DNA from: an uncultured Pseudomonadales bacterium
Lineage (GTDB): Bacteria; Pseudomonadota; Gammaproteobacteria; Pseudomonadales; Pseudohongiellaceae
NCBI GenBank assembly: GCA_943789485.1
Contig: CALSUH010000007.1
Coordinates: 248,001-312,000 of the forward strand
Reading direction: 5' to 3'
DNA: 64,000 nucleotides
Shown one piece after another: positions 55,731 through 63,041 of the stretch (positions are counted from its first letter, which is position 1; each line of letters starts with the position of its first letter). Below the pieces are notes generated by a model that worked only from the letters and a program-made list of their open reading frames with translations, did no database searches and had not been told where the DNA came from. The translations under genes were made by a program, and so were the position numbers.

Positions 55731-56051
55731 TTTAATAGCCTTTCAGTTAGCAAGTTATCAAGGTCGCGCGTCAGTGAAAGAGTAAAGCGGCAACTCCTCT
55801 TTAGAATTCACTTCGCACTACTGCAATTAGGCTACGGCAGAATCCGCTTAGATCAGGATTCAAGCAATGTCCGGTAGCCTAACGCAATCTGCTTATTAAC
55901 AAATATCTATAGACTGCTAAGTTTTGTGACAAATTGAAACAGAATAGGCGAATCTCGCCACTAACTCTTATTGATTCAGAATAGTAGAGATGTTTAGCCG
56001 GCTCGAAGACAGGTATAACACCGGCACCAGAGCTAGCCAAATACTTCTAAT
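55731..56051. other. Spacer upstream of paralogue B with weak signals
   Basis: 320 bp between two minus-strand genes. A possible weak promoter (TTGTCA at 55927-55932, TATAGA 15 bp downstream) lies about 190 bp before paralogue B. A dyad CCAGAGCTA/TAGCTCTGG (56026-56060) overlaps the end of the HupE-like gene and could be a poor terminator. No ORF is seen. Confidence 0.35.
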
Positions 56052-57431
56052 TTAGCTCTGGTCGTCGCGGCTCTCGACATAACTGGCCATGTTCTCAACG
56101 AGCGAGAGTCGACGGAAAAGTTCGTACATCCCCCACAGTGCGAGCCCGATAATGATTAACATCATGCCCCAGCGCATTAAACCTGCGAAGAAGATCGAAT
56201 CGAGGATCGGCATCTGCATTTGAAATTGCGCTAGTGTATTACCTCTATCGAGCATCCAGTGCCAAGCACTGTGTGCCACCAAAGCGGACAGCAGAATAGT
56301 GCCAATGCGCTCTTGAACGAAGAAACGAAACAGAATGCGCAGCAGAGGAATAACCAGAATGAGCACAAGGATCTGACCAAGTTCCACACCAACATTGAAC
56401 GCCAGCAATGAAGAGAATAGATGTCCGCCAGCAAACTGCAGCGTGTCGCTAAACAGGAAAGAAAAACCAAAGCCGTGTACCAAGCCAAAGCCAAAAGCAG
56501 CCACCCACCGGTGCTGCAGTTTTGCACCAACGATGTTCTCAAATGCCATGTAGACAATGGAGAGCGCTATTAGGGTTTCGATCAACGGTGGGAACCACAG
56601 CGCGTTAGGCGCCATACCAAATGCCGAACTGATAAGAGTAATCGAGTGGGCGATAGTGAACGACGTTACCACTGGAATTAGCGCCCGCATGCTGCGCAGA
56701 GGAATCACGAGACAGAATAGAAACAACAAGTGATCTATGCCGTCTATAATATGCTCGAAGCCCATATTCACAAATCGGAGTGCGGCCTGATACCAGCGTG
56801 GGTCCAATAACACCACACCTGGATTACCAAGGTAGTTGAATACGCGTTCTGCACCGGATGGCAATAGAAAGCGCAGCACCGTGGTGGTCTGATTCGACAA
56901 GGTGCCTATCTCAGGATTGATGGAGAATTCAGACTGATCAGACGCGATGGGATAGGTCACCATGACATCCAACACACCCTGTCGCCAAAATAAATCCACG
57001 GAATCTTCCAGCCGTGGGCTGAGAATATTTTCTAAGGCATCATCATAGGTGGTAAAGGACCGGTTAGAGGGTAGCGAGACGCGCACGGTTTCCAGTTGCT
57101 TCTCGGTCAATTCCTCACCGTTCTCATAAAAGCGCATAGATTCAGTGATATAAACACGAGCCGCATCATTCAGAGCGAACTCCGCCTCGGAAAACTGAAG
57201 ATAGCCGGGGCCTCGCAGCGGAAAACTGATCTCACCAAAAGCCTCCATAGGCACACGGAGTAATGCCGTCAATTGATCCCCTTCAGGTTTGACGAATGCA
57301 TATACAGTGACACGGCTGGGAATATCGTGCGCCAAACTCAATGATGGCAGCAAGAAAGCGGCGAGCAACACACACGGTGTAATGAATTTTTTAAGTAAAA
57401 CTAAGCCTAATACAGCGTTGATTTTATTCAT
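56052..57431 (-). CDS. HupE/UreJ-like membrane protein with a large periplasmic N-terminal domain
   Basis: A 459-residue protein. A signal/anchor segment (VLLAAFLLPSLSLAHD) is followed by a soluble domain of about 190 residues, then six or more helices from about 215. The HupE/UreJ signature FEHIIDGIDHLLFLFCLVIPLR (about 231-250) and the helix with FGFGLVHGFGFSFLF are present, with metal-type His and Asp residues. Some HupE/UreJ proteins move nickel or cobalt. Here the neighbours are copper enzymes, so metal supply to them is a guess. It is divergent from the PAL-like gene. Confidence 0.8.
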   Translation of the reverse strand: MNKINAVLGLVLLKKFITPCVLLAAFLLPSLSLAHDIPSRVTVYAFVKPEGDQLTALLRVPMEAFGEISFPLRGPGYLQFSEAEFALNDAARVYITESMRFYENGEELTEKQLETVRVSLPSNRSFTTYDDALENILSPRLEDSVDLFWRQGVLDVMVTYPIASDQSEFSINPEIGTLSNQTTTVLRFLLPSGAERVFNYLGNPGVVLLDPRWYQAALRFVNMGFEHIIDGIDHLLFLFCLVIPLRSMRALIPVVTSFTIAHSITLISSAFGMAPNALWFPPLIETLIALSIVYMAFENIVGAKLQHRWVAAFGFGLVHGFGFSFLFSDTLQFAGGHLFSSLLAFNVGVELGQILVLILVIPLLRILFRFFVQERIGTILLSALVAHSAWHWMLDRGNTLAQFQMQMPILDSIFFAGLMRWGMMLIIIGLALWGMYELFRRLSLVENMASYVESRDDQS

Positions 57432-57572
57432 AATTTCTTATTTATTATTAATGATTTCAGTTAGATAGCTAGGGCATAGTGAATCTCTGCTACAGCCTCA
57501 AACGCGCGTCAATCGCTATCCACTAAAGGCTGTTACAAATACTTACACCAAGCCCCGGATAATTTTGCTTGT

Positions 57573-57605
57573 GAGTATACTGTCTCCAAAGAAATGAGTA
57601 TACTC
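57573..57605 (+). promoter_or_regulatory. Repeated GAGTATAC boxes in the divergent HupE-PAL spacer
   Basis: GAGTATACTG (57573-57582) and the perfect palindrome GAGTATACTC (57596-57605) are 23 bp apart, about two helical turns, 60-90 bp before the PAL-like start. They may be a regulator-binding pair. The TATACT inside could also serve as a -10. Confidence 0.4.
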
Positions 57606-57662
57606 GGTGTTGCTCTGGAAGAGTTAACCCCCCGTAAATTGGGCATTTGGAGGAAAATAAGA

Positions 57663-58853
57663 ATGAAAAAGAAACTAATTGTAGGTGCAACTCTGGTCGT
57701 TGCATTGGTTGTTCTCGGTATTGGACAATCGAAGATACAAGAGCCAAGCATCGCCGCATCTAACGATGTAATGGCACCACATTTTCTCGTGGACCCATTC
57801 TGGCCTAAACCACTCCCAAATCATTGGGCAATGGGTAACACAATCGGTGTTGACGTAGACGAGAGAGATCATATCTTCATCGTTCACAGAAATGACGCGT
57901 CTCAATTCGGTGGCAACACTGAAATTGGTCTACAAGGCGGCGTCGCAGAATGCTGTACTCCTGCACCACCAATCATTGAAATCGACATTGAAGGCAACAT
58001 CATCAATGCCTGGGGTGGACCTGTTGAAGGCGCTCCTTACACTTGGCCTGCATCTAACCACGGTATCGAAATTGCCCCTAACGGTGACGTTTGGATCGGT
58101 GGTAATGGCGCGGGTGACTCACACGTTCTCGTGTTTACACGTGACGGCGAGTACATCCGTACAATCGGCATGCAAGGCGAAGATCGCAATAGTAACAGTG
58201 AGACGCATTATGGTCGCGTTGCTGAAATCGCCATTGACGTTGAAGCCAACGAAGCCTACTTCGCTGACGGTTATCAGAACAAGCGCGTTGCAGTTGTTGA
58301 CGTAGCTACCGGTGCGTTCAAGCGTTACTGGGGTGCTTACGGCAATACTCCAGACGATACGGCTGACGTAACATATGTTCCTGGCCAGCCTGGACCGCAG
58401 CAATTCCGTGGCCCGGTTCACTGTGCAGAGCCATCAAATGACGGACTTGTATATGTATGTGACCGTGGTGCTGACCGAGTTCAGGTGTTCCGCAAAGACG
58501 GTACTTACGTAAGAGAAGTTGTTTACAACCCAGCCACATTGAACCAAGGTTCAACCTGGGACATCGCTTTCTCACGCGACCCTGAGCAAGAGTTCATCTA
58601 TCTTGCAGACGGTCAAAACTTCAAGATTTCTGTAATCGATCGTGAGTCAATGGAAGTACTTTACACTTTCGGTCAAGGTGGCCGTCAGCCAGGTACGTTC
58701 TACGCACCTCACAGTATTGCCACTGACTCTCAGAACAACATCTATACTACTGAGACTTATGAAGGTAGCCGCGTACAGAAATTCCTTTACCAAGGAGTTC
58801 GCCCGGTAACAGTAGTTGATCGTGCGCCAACTTGGCCAGCTGACGAGCTGTAA
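57663..58853 (+). CDS. Peptidyl-alpha-hydroxyglycine alpha-amidating lyase (PAL)-like six-bladed propeller, exported
   Basis: The start ATG at 57663 has GGAGG at nine bases, and a frame reaching 57594 is unlikely. The 396-residue protein has a signal/anchor (MKKKLIVGATLVVALVVLGIG) and NHL-type blades. It keeps the catalytic set known from animal PAL: R76 (VHRND), zinc ligands H133 (SNHGIEI), H253 (PVHC) and H350 (APHSIA), Y204 in DGYQNKR, and R268 in CDRGADRVQVF. WGAYG after the Tyr loop also matches. PAL cleaves a hydroxyglycine-extended peptide to an amide plus glyoxylate, acting after PHM, and PHM-like proteins lie on both sides. The true substrate is unknown. Confidence 0.88.
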   Translation: MKKKLIVGATLVVALVVLGIGQSKIQEPSIAASNDVMAPHFLVDPFWPKPLPNHWAMGNTIGVDVDERDHIFIVHRNDASQFGGNTEIGLQGGVAECCTPAPPIIEIDIEGNIINAWGGPVEGAPYTWPASNHGIEIAPNGDVWIGGNGAGDSHVLVFTRDGEYIRTIGMQGEDRNSNSETHYGRVAEIAIDVEANEAYFADGYQNKRVAVVDVATGAFKRYWGAYGNTPDDTADVTYVPGQPGPQQFRGPVHCAEPSNDGLVYVCDRGADRVQVFRKDGTYVREVVYNPATLNQGSTWDIAFSRDPEQEFIYLADGQNFKISVIDRESMEVLYTFGQGGRQPGTFYAPHSIATDSQNNIYTTETYEGSRVQKFLYQGVRPVTVVDRAPTWPADEL

Positions 58854-58880
58854 GAAACTTTTCAGAGCGTTTTAAGATAA

Positions 58881-58912
58881 GCCGTATCGAAGCAATTCGA
58901 TACGGCTTTTTT
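58881..58912 (+). terminator. Terminator after the PAL-like gene
   Basis: GCCGTATCGA/TCGATACGGC, 6-base loop, followed by TTTTTT, 27 bp after the stop. Confidence 0.93.
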
Positions 58913-58931
58913 ATGTGCGGTCTATAAGCAT

Positions 58932-59118
58932 CATGTATAAAATACTGGGGGCAGGAGAAACGGCAACGATCTTGACTACTGTCTACTCGGTTCTCATTCT
59001 ATAGGAACCATCTATAAAGTATTGAGCACAGGAGAAACGGCAACGATCTTGACTACTGTCTACTCGGTTCTCATTCTATAGGAACCATCTATAAAGTATT
59101 GAGCACAGGAGAAACGGC
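58932..59118. repeat. 77-bp tandem repeat, 2.4 copies
   Basis: Units start at 58932, 59009 and 59086 (period exactly 77 bp). Copies 1 and 2 are identical over at least 57 bp. The first 20 bp of copy 1 are diverged, and copy 3 is cut off at 33 bp. Each unit has CAGGAGAAACGGC, and a GGTTC...GAACC dyad. It is followed by a short (GGTTCT) repeat at 59143-59162. No ORF runs through it. With the terminator it fills the 430-bp gap before the next gene. Confidence 0.9.
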
Positions 59119-59283
59119 GTTTCGTCTCTACTACTCTCAATTCGGTTCTGGTTCTGGTTCTGATACTTGATCATGTTTACTAGGTCAATTATGCTCGAAA
59201 CTCAAACAAATAAGGTTAATTGAGAAATTCGATTAATCACAACAACCATCATTAAATCAATAAGCGACGAGAGACTCATCTCC

Positions 59284-59856
59284 ATGAAAATTCGATACCT
59301 GATTTCACTAAGTGCAGCCTGCATTAGTTTATTCTCCATTTCCGCTCTTGCCGCGGAAGACATTGTCATCAACTACGAAAAGACTGGCAGCCCCCGCGCC
59401 GATCTAAGCAACATGAAAGTTAGTTTGCACATAGCCGAGTTTACCGATGGCCGGTCTGTAGAAAACCCGCGCCTGATTTCAGATGCTCAGCTTTTGGGTA
59501 ACGATGGTTTTCAAGCGGAGAAGCCGATCGCGGAAATAATTCAAGGCGCCATGCAAAGCGGCTTCGTCAACGCAAACGCAAATCTGGTGGATGCAGATGG
59601 TGATATGTTCCTGCAGGGAAACCTTACGGCCCTTGATGCCAAGATAATCGATCGTGGCGGCGTTGAGACGTTAGAATTAACACTGCGCACCTCTGTACAA
59701 CTAATGAGTGGCAGTCGCACGGTGTGGCAGACAAACCTCTTCGGTCGCGGCAGAGCTCCTACCAGCGAAGGCATGCCGGCCACTGTAAGTGCTGCTCTGG
59801 ACAGACTCATTAATGAGCTCATCGGCGATGACTATTTCCTAGCTGAGATTCGCTAG
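59284..59856 (+). CDS. Small exported protein of unknown function
   Basis: A 190-residue protein with a signal peptide (MKIRYLISLSAACISLFSISALAAED). The mature part is beta/alpha (VSLHIAEFTDGRSVENPRLIS, then LELTLRTSVQLMSGSRTVWQTNLFGRGRAP) and resembles YajG-like lipoproteins in length and pattern, but the lipid Cys is missing. It stands between the 77-bp repeat and a minus-strand gene. Function unknown. Confidence 0.75.
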   Translation: MKIRYLISLSAACISLFSISALAAEDIVINYEKTGSPRADLSNMKVSLHIAEFTDGRSVENPRLISDAQLLGNDGFQAEKPIAEIIQGAMQSGFVNANANLVDADGDMFLQGNLTALDAKIIDRGGVETLELTLRTSVQLMSGSRTVWQTNLFGRGRAPTSEGMPATVSAALDRLINELIGDDYFLAEIR

Positions 59857-59893
59857 AAATTTGTTTTAGTCATTCTAACTTTAGACCCTCTGC

Positions 59894-60727
59894 CTAGAAA
59901 CAACCCAGGCTCGTATCCAACGATCCCAATACTAGTCTAGGGTTTTCTGGGAAAAAATCTAATCCTGTAGCCGTTTCAATTTCATTGATAGTAGCTGTGG
60001 TATCGCAATGATGAACGTGTACGGGTAAATCTTGATCGAAGATAAACGCCGTAGCCCGATTATCTGCCGAGGCTACAATCTTGAAAAATGCATCTGGCAC
60101 CCTGTGCTGAATCTGTGTTGCCAAACTGGCAGCGACCGGTGTGTCTCTAAAAATAGGCCCGGTCAAAACATACACTTCTCGCTCCCTGTTAACCAAATTT
60201 CGAATTGACCATTCCAAGCCATACCATGCACCTAGGCTTAAATTCCGGCTAAGTGCCACCGCATTACTCATGTAATTCACTTCATTCCAGTAAGGAGTGC
60301 CTGCAAAATTAACCAGCGGTACTAATTGCGCACGAGTAAGTCCAGCCTCTTCGGCATTGATAAAATCCGCCGCACTAAGCGTCTCCTCGACGAAATCATC
60401 GATCATGACTGCGCGCGATAGGCTCGAGGCAATTCCTATTGAGCCGGATGTAACCCGATAAGCAGCCCAATCAGCTACCTTGTTGCGCGTATTGTATGAA
60501 AGTGCATAGATAGGACGAAGAATCAGGTGATTCTCTACGCTACTCCCTGCCGGGCAGCCGGACAAGCAATGCGCTATACGCAGCTCAGCAGCCTGACTTT
60601 GCGACAGGGAGGCAATCAGCAATACTGCTAGAGCAGCTATACTAGATAGGTAGAGAACGCCTGCCGAGAACGCCGGATGCGCTGGGAAAATGACTACATC
60701 TGTCTGTTTAGAACGTTTCAAAAGCAA
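59894..60727 (-). CDS. Exported DNA/RNA non-specific endonuclease homologue with degenerate active site
   Basis: A 277-residue protein with an N-terminal anchor/signal (VLYLSSIAALAVLLIASLSQSQA). The body follows the NUC family: YALSYNTRNKVADWAAYRV, NYMSNAVALSRNLSLGAWYGLE and the end TINEIETATGLDFFP. In active enzymes the motif DRGH holds the catalytic His. The matching place here reads LTRAQLVP, so His is replaced by Gln. The Asn of the metal site seems kept. It is probably catalytically inactive or changed, and could be a binding protein. Confidence 0.8.
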   Translation of the reverse strand: MLLKRSKQTDVVIFPAHPAFSAGVLYLSSIAALAVLLIASLSQSQAAELRIAHCLSGCPAGSSVENHLILRPIYALSYNTRNKVADWAAYRVTSGSIGIASSLSRAVMIDDFVEETLSAADFINAEEAGLTRAQLVPLVNFAGTPYWNEVNYMSNAVALSRNLSLGAWYGLEWSIRNLVNREREVYVLTGPIFRDTPVAASLATQIQHRVPDAFFKIVASADNRATAFIFDQDLPVHVHHCDTTATINEIETATGLDFFPENPRLVLGSLDTSLGCF

Positions 60728-61100
60728 GCTATCACCTCACTGAGGGTCTGAAAAGACGCGGAGCTCAGATGAATTCTAACGCCTCTAGCCCCCTGAACTC
60801 CAGCACCGGTTAAGCATTAATTCGAGACTGACAATGGCCTAATTTTGCTCAATGAAGCCGCTACAGTCGGCATTATGTGATTCCTCATATTGCTAACACT
60901 TAGGCTGTTTTCTGAAATAGAAAAATTGAGCATCCCGCAAAAACACTGAGAAGAAGCCCAATTCGGTGAAAAACAACTTCTCGATTATTAAAATTCACTC
61001 TCTTTTTAATATTCGGGAAGTATTCCTAGGATTTGCACTCTACTATGCATCCTAGGTCAAAAAGCAGTACCCTATTTTTAGGAAGTTTTTGGAGAGAAAA
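60728..61100. other. Divergent spacer between the nuclease homologue and paralogue C
   Basis: 373 bp that must hold the promoters of both genes. The only clear feature is the dyad at 61025-61056. No ORF or RNA gene is seen. Confidence 0.5.
61025..61056 (+). promoter_or_regulatory. CCTAGGA...TCCTAGG dyad upstream of paralogue C
   Basis: Outer arms CCTAGGA and TCCTAGG with inner TTGCA and TGCA form a 32-bp interrupted palindrome 44 bp before the start codon of paralogue C. The position suits an operator or a 5' leader hairpin. No such dyad is seen upstream of paralogues A and B. Confidence 0.5.
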
Positions 61101-62846
61101 ATGCTTAGATTTTCAACCATTGCCAAGATCGCAACCGCATCACTGATGACAGTTTTCGTTGGCATGTCCGTCAACGCCGCTGATCGAATTAGTGATTTTT
61201 CATTAACTGATTCCGAAGGCCGTTTTTTCCAACTAAGCCGCCATGGCGATGAACAGGCTATTGTTCTTTTTTCCTACGATCCCGAAAGTAGAGACGCAGG
61301 TCGTGCCGCTGCTGCTCTAGCGGATGTTGCTGAGCAATTCGTAGGGCAGAAGGTCGAATTCTTACTGATCAATTCAACTGGTTCCGCTGACAAGCTGAGC
61401 ATGCGAGAAGCAGCAGAGAAAAAAGACATCACTCTGCGCATCCTCATGGATGACGCACAATTAATAGCCGAAGAGCTTGGTCTTAGCCGAGTTGCAGAAG
61501 CAGTAATTATTGACCCGACCGCCAAAGAGGTTGTTTACCGCGGTGCACTTAACGATCGCTTTGCTGAAGGCAGCCGCGCAAGGCGCGCCAAAGAGCATTA
61601 TGTTGCCGACGCACTAACCGCCCTTATTTCTGGCCAAAGCATCGCGGCCGAACAAGTTGCCAGTAAGGGTGACAAGATCGACTTCTCAGCTAGCGCTGCT
61701 GTTGTCGCTTCAGTTTCCTACGCTAACGACGTTGCCCCTATTCTTAAGGAACGCTGTGTTTCATGCCATATGGAAGGCGGTATAGCCCCTTTCGCAATGA
61801 GTAGCCATCAGATGGTTCAAGGTTGGTCGCCAATGATTCGTGAAACGCTTTACACCAAGCGCATGCCTCCGGGTCAGATCGGCAATGAATTCGTCGAAAG
61901 CTTCCACGGCGTAAATCACATCACCATCGAAGAGACTCAGAAGCTGGTTAGCTGGATCAATGCTGGCTCTCCAAACAATGACGACTCAGACCCTCTTGCG
62001 GAATATCGTCCGGAAGTTGTTAAGTGGGCTAACGGCACACCTGACATAATCATCCCCATTCCTGAGCAACGCATCCCAGCGACTGGCGTTCAAGACTATC
62101 GCAACTTAATGCTTCCTCTTGATCTCGATGATGACATCTGGGTAAAGGCCGTTGAGTTTGCACCAGGTGACACTACTGTACTTCATCACATCATCGCCTT
62201 CTCTTATGGCGCGAATGGAATGAATGAATTTGAAATACTGAATCAGGGCATCGGTCTTGGCGCCTACGCTCCAGGCAATTCTCTTAATACCTACCCAGAT
62301 GGTGCTGGCTACCCGCTAGAAGCTGGTGGTGGCTTGATGCTACAAATGCACTACACCACTTCTGGTAAAGAAGCTGTAGATGCATCAGAAATTGGAATCT
62401 ACCTTTGGGACGAAGAACCGGATCGCCCTATTCGTGGTGGCTCAGCTGCAGACCTTAAGATTAGCATCGAGCCATTCGAAGCTGATCACGAGATGGTCGC
62501 AACTAAGACGTTCCGTAAAGATGCCTTCCTGACAATGATAGGACCGCATATGCACTACCGTGGTTCTGATGCGAATTTCAAACTCGTCTACCCTGATGGC
62601 AAGGTCGAGGAAATCCTCAACGTACCTAATTATCAGTTTAACTGGCAGAAGACTTATGACTTTAAAGAGCCTAAGTTCCTACCTGCTGGCACTGAGATGG
62701 TGTTCAGAGCTACATTCGACAACTCGGCGAATAACCCATTCAACCCTGACCCATCGTCAACGATTTCGTGGGGGGAACAAACCTGGCAAGAGATGTTCTT
62801 CGGTTTCTTCCGCTATGTGGATGCGGAATCAAGCGAGGGTGAATAG
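61101..62846 (+). CDS. Exported redoxin-like/cytochrome c/copper type II (PHM-like) monooxygenase, paralogue C
   Basis: The ATG at 61101 is preceded by GGAGAG. A TTG at 61089 lies before the ribosome binding site and is not used. The 581-residue protein has a signal peptide (TASLMTVFVGMSVNAAD), a redoxin-like part that has lost every cysteine of the active site (FSYDPESRDAG), heme site CVSCH (219-223) with TKRMPP, and the copper domain with H362-H363, H417, H483-M-H485 and M565 (QEMF). It diverges most from A and B, with GYPLEAGGG in place of the proline-rich segment before H417, so it may act on another substrate. It has its own terminator. Confidence 0.85.
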   Translation: MLRFSTIAKIATASLMTVFVGMSVNAADRISDFSLTDSEGRFFQLSRHGDEQAIVLFSYDPESRDAGRAAAALADVAEQFVGQKVEFLLINSTGSADKLSMREAAEKKDITLRILMDDAQLIAEELGLSRVAEAVIIDPTAKEVVYRGALNDRFAEGSRARRAKEHYVADALTALISGQSIAAEQVASKGDKIDFSASAAVVASVSYANDVAPILKERCVSCHMEGGIAPFAMSSHQMVQGWSPMIRETLYTKRMPPGQIGNEFVESFHGVNHITIEETQKLVSWINAGSPNNDDSDPLAEYRPEVVKWANGTPDIIIPIPEQRIPATGVQDYRNLMLPLDLDDDIWVKAVEFAPGDTTVLHHIIAFSYGANGMNEFEILNQGIGLGAYAPGNSLNTYPDGAGYPLEAGGGLMLQMHYTTSGKEAVDASEIGIYLWDEEPDRPIRGGSAADLKISIEPFEADHEMVATKTFRKDAFLTMIGPHMHYRGSDANFKLVYPDGKVEEILNVPNYQFNWQKTYDFKEPKFLPAGTEMVFRATFDNSANNPFNPDPSSTISWGEQTWQEMFFGFFRYVDAESSEGE

Positions 62847-62864
62847 CCTTAGCTAGCTGTTTAC

Positions 62865-62899
62865 AAAATCCCGGTCATTGTAAAGTAACCGGGATTTTT
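62865..62899 (+). terminator. Terminator after paralogue C
   Basis: AAAATCCCGGT/ACCGGGATTTTT stem with a 12-base loop and T run, 20 bp after the stop. Confidence 0.92.
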
Positions 62900-63041
62900 C
62901 GTCTAAAACTCCTGAAAAAAATCCATTAAGGACTACTACGGCCTAAAGCAAAAAGTGCGCGACTTCAAAGCGCTATGACAGCTTGCAGGGAAGTTGCTAG
63001 TATCAAGACTCCTTCATCAATTAAATAAGAATCCGGAAACA

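Noticed and set aside
57594..57662. Longer start for the PAL-like gene at 57594
   Set aside because: The upstream 23 codons lack a signal-like pattern and overlap the GAGTATAC boxes, while the ATG at 57663 has a strong GGAGG and a signal peptide.
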